From: Akkermansia sp.
GTDB taxonomy: Bacteria; Verrucomicrobiota; Verrucomicrobiia; Verrucomicrobiales; Akkermansiaceae
Length of the DNA stretch: 64,000 nucleotides
Direction: 5' to 3'
NCBI GenBank assembly: GCA_017517805.1
Contig: JAFWYD010000063.1
Location: 32,005 to 96,004, forward strand
The notes under the pieces were generated by a model that made no database searches, was not told the origin of the DNA, and saw only the letters and a program-made list of their open reading frames with translations. Each line of letters begins with the position of its first letter. Within the stretch, counting starts at the first letter, position 1. The position numbers and the translations under genes were made by a program. Of this stretch, positions 1 through 6,889 are shown piece by piece.

Positions 1-860
1 TCAATGGTCGCGTTCGGGTCAACACCCTGTGAAAGCAGGAACTCTATAGCCTTGTGTCCACCCGTGCAGGCGCATTCCATAATCCACGTGGCTCCCCAGT
101 CTCCAATGCCTTTGAAATGGGCTCCCCTGTTCTGGAGATACTGAAGCATCCGCGCGCCTTCCTTCGGGTTTCCCTTGGACATTTCGCTGAAGGTGCGCTG
201 GATCAGGTGCTCGCCGTGGTTGTTGATGGTGCAACCGTGGGCGATGAGGGTATCCAGCGTCTTGAAATCATTGTGCCGCGCCACCAGGGCAAATGCATTC
301 AATTCCATGCCGGAAGCATTCATCGGGAACTTGAGCTTTTCAATGAGGATGCGGGCCGTGGGGTCTGCTCCTTTCTGGAGGTATCGCTTGACGATTGCCG
401 GTTTGTACTCAGGCGGCAGGACATACCCTGGAGCGGGTGAGGGTTTCGTCTTGATACCCGGGGGGATTTTCTCCGGGTCCAGCATGTTGCTCAGTTCGTG
501 CGTGAGGTAGAGGTAGGCCAGCAGGGCGTGCGTGGCCTCCTCGTTGTATTTCTTCCTGATGCGCTTTATCTTACGCTCGGAATGCCCCTCCATCTTCCAG
601 AGTTTCTCATTGGCCGATTCGCTACCCTTCTGGGCTGCAAGGGTATACCAGGTCATGGCTTCATCGTGGTCTGCCTCGACTCCATCGCCCTTGGCATAGA
701 TGTCTCCCAGCTCCTCCATGGCAGAGGCATCCTTCTGATGGGCTTTTTTCACCAGAGCCTCCGTCCTGGGGGATGTATTGGTATATTCCCCCATAGCCAT
801 GGGGGAGAGCAGAAGCCCGATGAGCATCCCCAGCGGGGTGAGTATCCTCATGTCTTTCAT
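1..860 (-). CDS. Secreted Sel1/ankyrin-repeat protein, C-terminus outside window
   Basis: An open frame runs from ATG at 860 off the left edge. It begins with a signal peptide (MKDM followed by a hydrophobic run ending at MAMG). Residues about 30-80 read as a Sel1-like repeat (AMEELGDIYAKGDGVEADHD, then AMTWYTLAAQKGSESA). From about residue 145 there are ankyrin-like units, including HNDFKTLDTLIAHGC and GHKAIEFLLSQGVDPNATI, where the window stops. It lies 23 bp downstream of the phosphorylase gene on the same strand and may be co-transcribed. No enzymatic motif is visible; such repeats usually bind proteins. A second in-frame ATG at 851 is possible. Confidence 0.8.
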   Translation of the reverse strand, partial: MKDMRILTPLGMLIGLLLSPMAMGEYTNTSPRTEALVKKAHQKDASAMEELGDIYAKGDGVEADHDEAMTWYTLAAQKGSESANEKLWKMEGHSERKIKRIRKKYNEEATHALLAYLYLTHELSNMLDPEKIPPGIKTKPSPAPGYVLPPEYKPAIVKRYLQKGADPTARILIEKLKFPMNASGMELNAFALVARHNDFKTLDTLIAHGCTINNHGEHLIQRTFSEMSKGNPKEGARMLQYLQNRGAHFKGIGDWGATWIMECACTGGHKAIEFLLSQGVDPNATI

Positions 861-883
861 ATGTAGCAGGTGCTTGAGAATGG

Positions 884-2557
884 TCAGCAGTTGTACATCT
901 TCTTGTAGTATTCATCCGCCATGCGGTCGGAATCGAAGGCCGGGCAGATATCGTGGAGCCCGTTGAATACCAGATCCATCCACTTATCGCGGTTGTCGTA
1001 GTAGAGGGGCAGCACCTTGCTTTCGAGCACGCTGTAGAAGTTGTCGCGGTCGGAGCGGTCGCGGGCTTCGGGCGGCAGGCCGACCTTGGCTTCGGGGATG
1101 ATGAAGCAATTTTCGCCATCGCGGGCGAACTCGCGTACCCAGCCATCGTTGGTGGAGATGCTGATGGAGCCGTTCATCGTGGCGCTCATGCCGGAGGTGC
1201 CGGAAGCTTCGCGGGTGACCACCGGGTTGTTCAGCCAGATATCGGAACCATTCTTGAGCAAACGGCTCAGGCCCAGTTCATAGCCGGTCAGTACGGCGCA
1301 GCGAGGGTATTTCTCACTCAGACGGTTGAGCTTGTTGAAGATATCCACCGCGGTGAAGTCGGTCGGGTAGGGCTTGCCGGCCCAGATCATCTGCACCGGG
1401 CGGTTGGTGCGCTGTAGCATGCGCTCAAACATGACCGGATTTTCGGTGATGAGACCGGGGCGCTTGTAGGCCGCAAAACGGCGGGCCCAGACGATGGTGA
1501 GCGTGTCCTGGTCGAAGAGGTGGCCGGTCTGCTCGCCCACCACGCGGAAGAGCTCCTTCTTGAGCGCCCGTTTGCGGTGCAGGAATGCCTTCTTATCGCG
1601 CATGGCGTAGGCTTCTGCCAGCTCAGGGTCCTGCCAGTACTCGCGGTTCTGGGCGTTGGTGACGTGGGTGATGGGGCAGATATCGCTGTATCCCTGCCAC
1701 ATCTGGCGCGAAACTTCGCCGTGCAGCGCCGATACACCATTGGCCATGTGCGAGAGACGCAGGGCTGCCAGGGTGTAGTTGAAGGTCTGCTCGTTCGGGT
1801 CGAGCTTGAGCATGGAGCGCACCTGGTCGAGCGAGAGCCCATCGAAGAAGGAGAAATTGGCCATGAGGTTGATATCCATCTTCTCATTGCCTGCTTCCTC
1901 CGGGGTGTGGGTGGTGAAGACAAAGCGCTTGCGGACCTCATCCACATTGCCCCCGTTGTGGGCGAGCATATTGAAGGCTGCTCCGATGGCATGAGCCTCA
2001 TTCATGTGGTAGATTTCCGGCTCGACTCCGAGTTCTTCGAAGAGTCGGGCACCGCCCTGGCCCAGCACGATGTACTGGGAGATGCGCGTCATCGGGTTGG
2101 AATCATACAGACGCTGCGTGATGGAGCGAGAAACATCATCGTTTTCCGGCAGGTCTGTAGTCAGGAAGAACATGGGAGCTGTGCCGAATGTATCCGGGCG
2201 CAGGAAGTAGGCTTTCACCCAGACCGGAGCCCCGCAGATGCGGATGAGGAACTTGATGTTGTGGTCTTCCAGGAAACTGTAATCCTTGCGGAGGTATTGC
2301 ACCGCCATGGAGCCATCTTCCGCACGGATCTGGTTGTAATAGCCGTAGGACCAGAGAATGCCGACACCGACTAGATTCTGGCGCAGCGCACCGGCAGAGC
2401 GCATGTGCGAACCGGCCAGGTAGCCCAGGCCTCCGGAGTAGATTTTGAATACGTTGTCGATGGCGTATTCCATGCAGAAGTAGGCGACTGATTTGCTGTA
2501 CTGGTCGTCAATTTCGTACGGGTGCGCGTATTGTGCAGGCAGGAAAGACTTACTCAT
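884..2557 (-). CDS. Alpha-glucan phosphorylase family protein (GT35-like), PLP lysine replaced
   Basis: The 557-residue protein matches the short alpha-glucan phosphorylase type: SGGLGYLAGSHMRSA near the N-terminus, HMNEAHA in the middle, VWARRFAAYKRP, and the C-terminal signature EASGTSGM. Members of this family release glucose-1-phosphate from alpha-1,4-glucans in the cytoplasm. The signature normally continues with the lysine that carries pyridoxal phosphate (GNMK or SGMK). Here it reads SGMSATMNG, so serine 458 sits where that lysine is expected. The fold looks intact and there is no frameshift nearby. It could be a PLP-independent glycosyltransferase or a degenerate enzyme. A Sel1/ankyrin gene follows. 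Confidence 0.8.
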   Translation of the reverse strand: MSKSFLPAQYAHPYEIDDQYSKSVAYFCMEYAIDNVFKIYSGGLGYLAGSHMRSAGALRQNLVGVGILWSYGYYNQIRAEDGSMAVQYLRKDYSFLEDHNIKFLIRICGAPVWVKAYFLRPDTFGTAPMFFLTTDLPENDDVSRSITQRLYDSNPMTRISQYIVLGQGGARLFEELGVEPEIYHMNEAHAIGAAFNMLAHNGGNVDEVRKRFVFTTHTPEEAGNEKMDINLMANFSFFDGLSLDQVRSMLKLDPNEQTFNYTLAALRLSHMANGVSALHGEVSRQMWQGYSDICPITHVTNAQNREYWQDPELAEAYAMRDKKAFLHRKRALKKELFRVVGEQTGHLFDQDTLTIVWARRFAAYKRPGLITENPVMFERMLQRTNRPVQMIWAGKPYPTDFTAVDIFNKLNRLSEKYPRCAVLTGYELGLSRLLKNGSDIWLNNPVVTREASGTSGMSATMNGSISISTNDGWVREFARDGENCFIIPEAKVGLPPEARDRSDRDNFYSVLESKVLPLYYDNRDKWMDLVFNGLHDICPAFDSDRMADEYYKKMYNC

Positions 2558-2711
2558 ATGATTATTTTGTAATTTTAAAGGTGGTCATATCGGCCGGTCG
2601 GGAAATGAATATCACCGGGCGACTCTCGATGTTATACACCGAAAGAGCCATATAGGAAAGAAAAAATTGCAGTATTGACGCGGAAATTATGGCATCAATC
2701 CGGGTGCCGGC

Positions 2712-2936
2712 TCATGCCTGTTCGGCGAATCGGGGTCCGGTGCTGGCTGCGTCGATTCCTTGCACGAGTTCGAACAAGTCCTGGCTGCGTCTGGCATCAT
2801 CGCTGGCGTAGTTGAGGAACGCATCCAGCGCGGCGCAGATGAGTTCGGTGCGGGTGCCGCCCCGGCTGAGCAGCGTGTTATTGATTCTGTTGTTTTGTGC
2901 TTCTGAGCAGCGGAAAGTAATGGATTTCAGCTTCAT
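2712..2936 (-). CDS. Small ribbon-helix-helix-like DNA-binding protein
   Basis: The 74-residue protein starts MKLKSITFRCSE and continues with two predicted helices (NNRINNTLLSRGG, TRTELICAALDAFL). A basic beta-strand followed by two helices is the pattern of Arc/MetJ/CopG ribbon-helix-helix regulators and of many antitoxins. An upstream in-frame ATG at 2963 lies above the predicted -10 box, so the start at 2936 is preferred. It is divergent from the AP2-domain gene, whose promoter it could control. No toxin gene is visible beside it. The family assignment rests on pattern only. Confidence 0.55.
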   Translation of the reverse strand: MKLKSITFRCSEAQNNRINNTLLSRGGTRTELICAALDAFLNYASDDARRSQDLFELVQGIDAASTGPRFAEQA

Positions 2937-2946
2937 ATTGCTGCCT

Positions 2947-2975
2947 ATTCTAGAGCAGATCATCCTGCGGGGCGA
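2947..2975 (-). promoter_or_regulatory. Promoter of the RHH gene
   Basis: On the minus strand: TCGCCC, 17 bp, TAGAAT, then 10 bp to ATG 2936. The predicted mRNA has almost no leader, and this favours the shorter start. Confidence 0.45.
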
Positions 2976-3048
2976 GGATTGTTAGTCGTCATACCACTAA
3001 TGGTTGAAAGATAGGCTAATCATTGTGGGTGTGACGTTCTAATATGAA

Positions 3049-3077
3049 TCGCCAGGCTGGCCGGAGTGCGGTATGCT
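3049..3077 (+). promoter_or_regulatory. Promoter of the AP2-domain gene
   Basis: TCGCCA, 17 bp, TATGCT, then 9 bp to ATG 3087. It excludes the upstream GTG at 3066, which would lie between the two boxes. Confidence 0.45.
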
Positions 3078-3086
3078 GGGCCTGAT

Positions 3087-3374
3087 ATGAAAACCATCCG
3101 CAACATCACCCGTTTCACCTACGAATTCACCTCATTCCAGGGCTGGAGGGTAACACTCTGCCGCAATCACATTCACTTCACCCGCTATTTTTCCGATAAG
3201 CAGTATGGTGGTGAGCAGGCAGCTCTGGATGCGGCTCTCGCTACCCGCAACCATGTGCTGGCGTGTCTGCGCCAGTATCCTGGTGAACCGGAAAAAGCCT
3301 TTGAGCTTTGCCGCGGGGAGCAGCAGCAGACCTGCTACCCCCGCGGCCTGAGACCTCGCAAGAGTATCTCCTGA
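3087..3374 (+). CDS. Small AP2-like DNA-binding domain protein
   Basis: The 95-residue protein MKTIRNITRFTYEF contains one AP2/ERF-like segment at about residues 18-55. It has the pattern GWRVTLCRNHIHFTRYFSD, then a YGG, then EQAALDAALATRNHVL, that is three beta-strands followed by a helix. In bacteria this fold occurs in homing endonucleases, integrases and small stand-alone proteins of some phyla. No nuclease or recombinase domain is fused here, so a regulatory role is the simplest guess. The tail (after residue 65) is Cys/Gln/Arg-rich and has no recognised motif. It faces gadB tail to tail with only 7 bp between. Confidence 0.55.
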   Translation: MKTIRNITRFTYEFTSFQGWRVTLCRNHIHFTRYFSDKQYGGEQAALDAALATRNHVLACLRQYPGEPEKAFELCRGEQQQTCYPRGLRPRKSIS

Positions 3375-3381
3375 GCCGGCA

Positions 3382-4767
3382 TCAGGTGTGTTTGAATGAC
3401 ATGGCATCGCTCTCGCACAGGCAGGTGCCGCTGCGGTATTTCCGCAAGTGGCAGATGGCGCGCTTCATGTCCTCAAGCAGCAGGGTGGCCATATCCATGG
3501 TGAAACCCTGGCGCACCATGATCCGCATCACGACTGTATCCTGCACGTTGGCCGGCAGGGAGAAGGCCGGCACCTGCCAGCCACGCATGCGCAGCCGGTC
3601 CGAAAGCTCGTACAGGTTGTAGCCTGCGTGCGCCGGATCCTTGAAGTAGAAGCACACCGCGGGGATATCCTTCTTCGGGTCGCCGGTGGCGATGAAGTGG
3701 AAATCGCCCAGCTTCGCTATCTCCTTTGCCAGGTAGGCTGCCACATTGTAGGCTGCCATGTGGATATCTCGGTACCCTTGCATGCCCAGACGCACAAAAT
3801 CATAATACTGGGCGATAATCTGGCCTGCCGGGCGCGAGAAGTTGATGGCGATGGTTGGCACGCTGCCCCCCAGGTAGTTGACGGCAAAGGTGAGTTCGCT
3901 GGGGAGGTCGGCCTTAGTGCGCCAGATGACCCAGCCGCAGCCCAGCGGGGCAAGCCCGTACTTATGACCGCTGGAGCTGATGCTCTTCACCCGGTCAAGC
4001 CGGAAGTCGAAGGGAATATCCGGTGCGCAGAACGGAGCCAGGAACCCGCCGCTGGCAGCATCGACGTGTACCTCGACATCCGGGCCGCCCGAGGCTGCCA
4101 GCTTATCCAGCACACGGCACACTTCCTCCGGGAATTCATACTGGCCGGTGTAGGTGACCCCAAAGGTGGGGACCACGCAGATGGTGTTTTCATCGACTCG
4201 TTTGAGCACTTCTTCCTCGCTCATGCAATACTGCCCCGGGGCCATGGGAATCTCGCGGATTTCCACGTCCCAGTACCGGCAGAATTTGTGCCAGCAGATC
4301 TGGACCGGGCCGCAGACCAGGTTGGGTTTATCGCAAGGCTTGCCGGCAGCTTTGCGGCGGGCTCGCCAGCGCCAGAGGGCAGCCATGCCGCCCAGCATGC
4401 AGGCCTCACTACTGCCAATAGTGGAGCAACCGATGGATTTTGCGGCATCCGGGGCGTTCCAGAGCGCGGCAATCATGCGCACGCAGCGCATTTCCAGTTC
4501 GGCAGTCTGAGGGTACTCATCCTTATCAATCATGTTCTTGCTGATACTCAGGTCCATCAGGTTATGCACCTGCTCGTCATCCCAGGTCTGGCAGAAGGTG
4601 GCCAGATTCTGGCGCGAATTGCCATCCAGCAGCAATTCTGCCTTGATGAGCTCGAATGCATCCTGCGGGCGCATCGAGTGCTCTGGTATCCGGGTTGTAG
4701 GCAGCGGCCGGGCTGCATCGGCCGCGCCAAACAAGCTTGTTGTTGTAGTGTCACAGTGCGTTTTCAT
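3382..4767 (-). CDS. gadB: Glutamate decarboxylase
   Basis: A PLP-dependent enzyme converting glutamate to GABA and CO2 while consuming a cytoplasmic proton. It is the core of glutamate-dependent acid resistance. The protein is collinear with enterobacterial Gad[14 protein letters not shown] near the N-terminus, [17 protein letters not shown] [25 protein letters not shown], the PLP site [16 protein letters not shown] (K269 from this start), [14 protein letters not shown] and the C-terminal end SFKHT. That tail matches the pH-responsive C-terminus of E. coli GadB. ATG 4767 (MKTHCDTT) is chosen over the ATG 10 codons upstream because it better matches the usual length. No antiporter gene (gadC) is adjacent. 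Confidence 0.95.
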   Translation of the reverse strand: MKTHCDTTTTSLFGAADAARPLPTTRIPEHSMRPQDAFELIKAELLLDGNSRQNLATFCQTWDDEQVHNLMDLSISKNMIDKDEYPQTAELEMRCVRMIAALWNAPDAAKSIGCSTIGSSEACMLGGMAALWRWRARRKAAGKPCDKPNLVCGPVQICWHKFCRYWDVEIREIPMAPGQYCMSEEEVLKRVDENTICVVPTFGVTYTGQYEFPEEVCRVLDKLAASGGPDVEVHVDAASGGFLAPFCAPDIPFDFRLDRVKSISSSGHKYGLAPLGCGWVIWRTKADLPSELTFAVNYLGGSVPTIAINFSRPAGQIIAQYYDFVRLGMQGYRDIHMAAYNVAAYLAKEIAKLGDFHFIATGDPKKDIPAVCFYFKDPAHAGYNLYELSDRLRMRGWQVPAFSLPANVQDTVVMRIMVRQGFTMDMATLLLEDMKRAICHLRKYRSGTCLCESDAMSFKHT

Positions 4768-4854
4768 GGTGTAATTTTGATTCGTCCGGAGCTGCATTCC
4801 CGCAAAAACAGGCGGTTTTGCGGTGCTGTTTTGTCATTCTGACGCATGATAGGT

Positions 4855-4883
4855 TTTGCAAATGTGGGCAGATGGAGTATAAT
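4855..4883 (+). promoter_or_regulatory. Promoter of the Sel1 lipoprotein gene
   Basis: TTTGCA, 17 bp, consensus TATAAT, then 7 bp to ATG 4891. Transcription would start at or just before the ATG. The in-frame ATG at 4882 overlaps the -10 box. Confidence 0.6.
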
Positions 4884-4890
4884 GGCACTC

Positions 4891-5727
4891 ATGAAGAGAG
4901 TCCTGTCTATCCTCCCGCTGGCGCTGTTGCTGGCGTGCAGCCCGGAGCAAACGGAAGAACCTGCCACACCCCAGGCGATGTACGACAAGGCCCAGGCATT
5001 GCTCAAGCCGAACGTGGAGAATGCAGCTTCCGATTTCGCCGGAGCTATGCAATGGCTGCACAAAGCAGCCGAGGGCGGCTTGCTACGCGCACAGCTGGAT
5101 CTGGGCGGTATTTATTTTGCCGGAGGTCAGGGAGTGGCGGCCGATAGCCAGAAAGCCTACAACTGGTTTTCGCTGGCCGCAGCTCAGGGAAGCAAGGAGG
5201 CCGAGGTATTCCTGGGTATCCTGCAATACGAAGGCTCTCTCGGAAAACCGGATAAGGCCGCTGCTTTGAAGCATTGGCGCAGCGCTGCTGAGGCCGGGGT
5301 GGGGGAAGCCCAGTACCGCCTGGGGCGCGTGCTGGCTCAGGCCCCCGAAACCCGCCAGGAAGGCGTGGAGTGGCTGGTGAAGGCTTCTGCTTCCGAGCCC
5401 CAGGCTGCTACTGCGCTGGGTAATCTCTATTTCAAGTATCTGGACGATGCCGGCACCGCGGCCGCCTGGTATGAGAAGGGAGCTCTTGCGGGCGACCCGC
5501 TGGCGCAGCATGTGTTTGCTGAAATGCTGTTGCTGGGCGACCCGGTGGAGAAAAATGAGGCTCGCGGGCTGGCTATGCTTCGCATGGCTGCCGGGCAGGA
5601 TTATAAACCCGCGATGGCCCGCCTCATCAACGTGCTTCGCAATGGACCCAAATCGGAGGAGACTGAAAATGAAGCAAACGCATGGGATGTTCGTTTACAG
5701 GAGCTTATGAGTAAGGAGGGTAAATAA
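4891..5727 (+). CDS. Sel1-repeat lipoprotein
   Basis: The signal peptide MKRVLSILPLALLLAC ends in a lipobox (LLAC), so the mature protein should be lipid-anchored. The body is built of Sel1-like repeats, for example AMQWLHKAAEGGLLRAQLDL, KAYNWFSLAAAQGSKEAEVF, ALKHWRSAAEAGVGEAQYRL and AAWYEKGALAGDPLAQHVF. These solenoids act as protein-binding scaffolds. The start at 4891 is preferred because the -10 box covers the ATG at 4882. A DUF1287 gene follows after 4 bp, so the two form an operon. The partner is unknown. Confidence 0.8.
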   Translation: MKRVLSILPLALLLACSPEQTEEPATPQAMYDKAQALLKPNVENAASDFAGAMQWLHKAAEGGLLRAQLDLGGIYFAGGQGVAADSQKAYNWFSLAAAQGSKEAEVFLGILQYEGSLGKPDKAAALKHWRSAAEAGVGEAQYRLGRVLAQAPETRQEGVEWLVKASASEPQAATALGNLYFKYLDDAGTAAAWYEKGALAGDPLAQHVFAEMLLLGDPVEKNEARGLAMLRMAAGQDYKPAMARLINVLRNGPKSEETENEANAWDVRLQELMSKEGK

Positions 5728-5731
5728 GACC

Positions 5732-6307
5732 ATGAACCGCGTAGTCGCATCGGTTGCGTTCCTTTTTTCCGTGGCGGTGGCTGATTCCCGTCTGCCGGAA
5801 CTTGCGCGCCGCCAGATAGGGGTGACGGTGGAGTATGACCCCGCGTATGTGAGCCTCGAGTATCCCGGAGGGGATGTGCCGGAGGAGCGCGGCGTGTGTA
5901 CCGATGTGGTGATTCGCGCTCTGCGCCTGCTGAACTTCGACCTGCAGAAGGAGGTGCATGAGGATATGAAACGCCATTTTTCCGCATATCCCAGACGCTG
6001 GGGGCTCAAAGGCCCGGATAAGAATATCGACCACCGCCGCGTACCCAATTTGCAGACCTTTTTCAAGCGGCGGGGCTGGCAGCTGCCTGTCACCCAGACC
6101 GCGGCGGATTATAAGCCCGGCGACCTGGTAACCTGCCTGTTGGGAGATTATCTGCCCCACATCATGATTGTGAGCGACCGGAAAAGCGAGGCAGGTACTC
6201 CGCTCATCATTCACAATATTGGAGCCGGCACAGAAGAGGAGGATTGCCTCTTTGCCTTTCCCTTGACGGGGCATTACCGGGTGAATCTTTCCGGCAATGG
6301 AAAGTAG
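5732..6307 (+). CDS. DUF1287 family secreted protein
   Basis: The 191-residue protein has a short N-terminal signal segment (MNRVVASVAFLFSVAVA) and the conserved DUF1287 (YijF-type) core: a GVCTDVVIRALR stretch with a conserved Cys, VHEDMKRHF, WGLKGPDKNIDHRRVPNLQ and PGDLVTC...PHIMIVSD. The Cys and the His in PHI resemble an NlpC/P60-like papain fold, so a cell-wall hydrolase role is plausible but unproven. A Shine-Dalgarno AAGGAGG lies 12 bp before the ATG, inside the end of the preceding gene. Confidence 0.8.
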   Translation: MNRVVASVAFLFSVAVADSRLPELARRQIGVTVEYDPAYVSLEYPGGDVPEERGVCTDVVIRALRLLNFDLQKEVHEDMKRHFSAYPRRWGLKGPDKNIDHRRVPNLQTFFKRRGWQLPVTQTAADYKPGDLVTCLLGDYLPHIMIVSDRKSEAGTPLIIHNIGAGTEEEDCLFAFPLTGHYRVNLSGNGK

Positions 6308-6364
6308 GCAGATTCCCGTGGGGGCAAAAGTGCATGATATGGATGCAGCGGTATGGGTTTTGTG

Positions 6365-6393
6365 TTGACTTGTGCCGGGTTTATTGCTATAAA
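6365..6393 (+). promoter_or_regulatory. Promoter of nuoA
   Basis: TTGACT, 17 bp, TATAAA, then 14 bp to ATG 6408. The implied leader is only about 7 nt. Confidence 0.65.
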
Positions 6394-6407
6394 GACTGCA
6401 CCGCGTT

Positions 6408-6800
6408 ATGTTACAGGAATACTTTTCAGCCTTGATACAGTTGATTGCCGGTTTTGGTTTTGCCGGTCTGATTATCATTCTGAGCATTGTGTTTGGCCGC
6501 CGCTCCAAGATGCGCGCTGCCATGGATGTGCCGTATGAATGTGGTAACGTGCCGGAGGGCGATGGTGCTCCCTCGTTCTTCTCCATCAAGTTCTATCTGG
6601 TGGCCATCCTGTTCCTGGTGTTTGACCTGGAGGTGATTTTCCTGTATCCCTGGGCTCTTGGTTTCCAGGATGTCGTGATGAATAACGGCGAGGCTTTCGG
6701 CGCCATGGCTGCCTTCATTGCCGTGCTGATGGTGGCATACCTCTACGCCGTAGGCAAGGGGGCCATTACCTGGCACCGCAACCCCACTCCGCGCCGCTGA
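6408..6800 (+). CDS. nuoA: NADH-quinone oxidoreductase subunit A
   Basis: A membrane subunit of respiratory complex I. The 130 residues hold three transmembrane segments and the family signatures VPYECG and FYLVAILFLVFDLEVIFLYP with its conserved acidic residues (FDLE). Length and layout are typical. It has its own promoter and terminator and no other nuo gene flanks it: metH follows and a DUF1287 gene precedes. The rest of complex I must be encoded elsewhere, which is unusual because nuoA normally heads the nuo operon. Confidence 0.93.
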   Translation: MLQEYFSALIQLIAGFGFAGLIIILSIVFGRRSKMRAAMDVPYECGNVPEGDGAPSFFSIKFYLVAILFLVFDLEVIFLYPWALGFQDVVMNNGEAFGAMAAFIAVLMVAYLYAVGKGAITWHRNPTPRR

Positions 6801-6834
6801 TTTTTGCCCGGATACGAATATGATTTTCTGAATC

Positions 6835-6877
6835 CTGCCGGTTCGGGCCAGAGTCCCTGACCGGCAGTTTTACTTTT
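6835..6877 (+). terminator. Terminator after nuoA
   Basis: Interrupted stem CTGCCGGTTCGGG / CCCTGACCGGCAG with a 7-nt loop, followed by TTTTACTTTT. Confidence 0.6.
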
Positions 6878-6889
6878 ATACGCAGATAT

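Noticed and set aside
6801..6889. A cobalamin or SAM riboswitch upstream of metH
   Set aside because: The gap is under 90 bp and is mostly occupied by the nuoA terminator; no B12-box-like sequence is seen.
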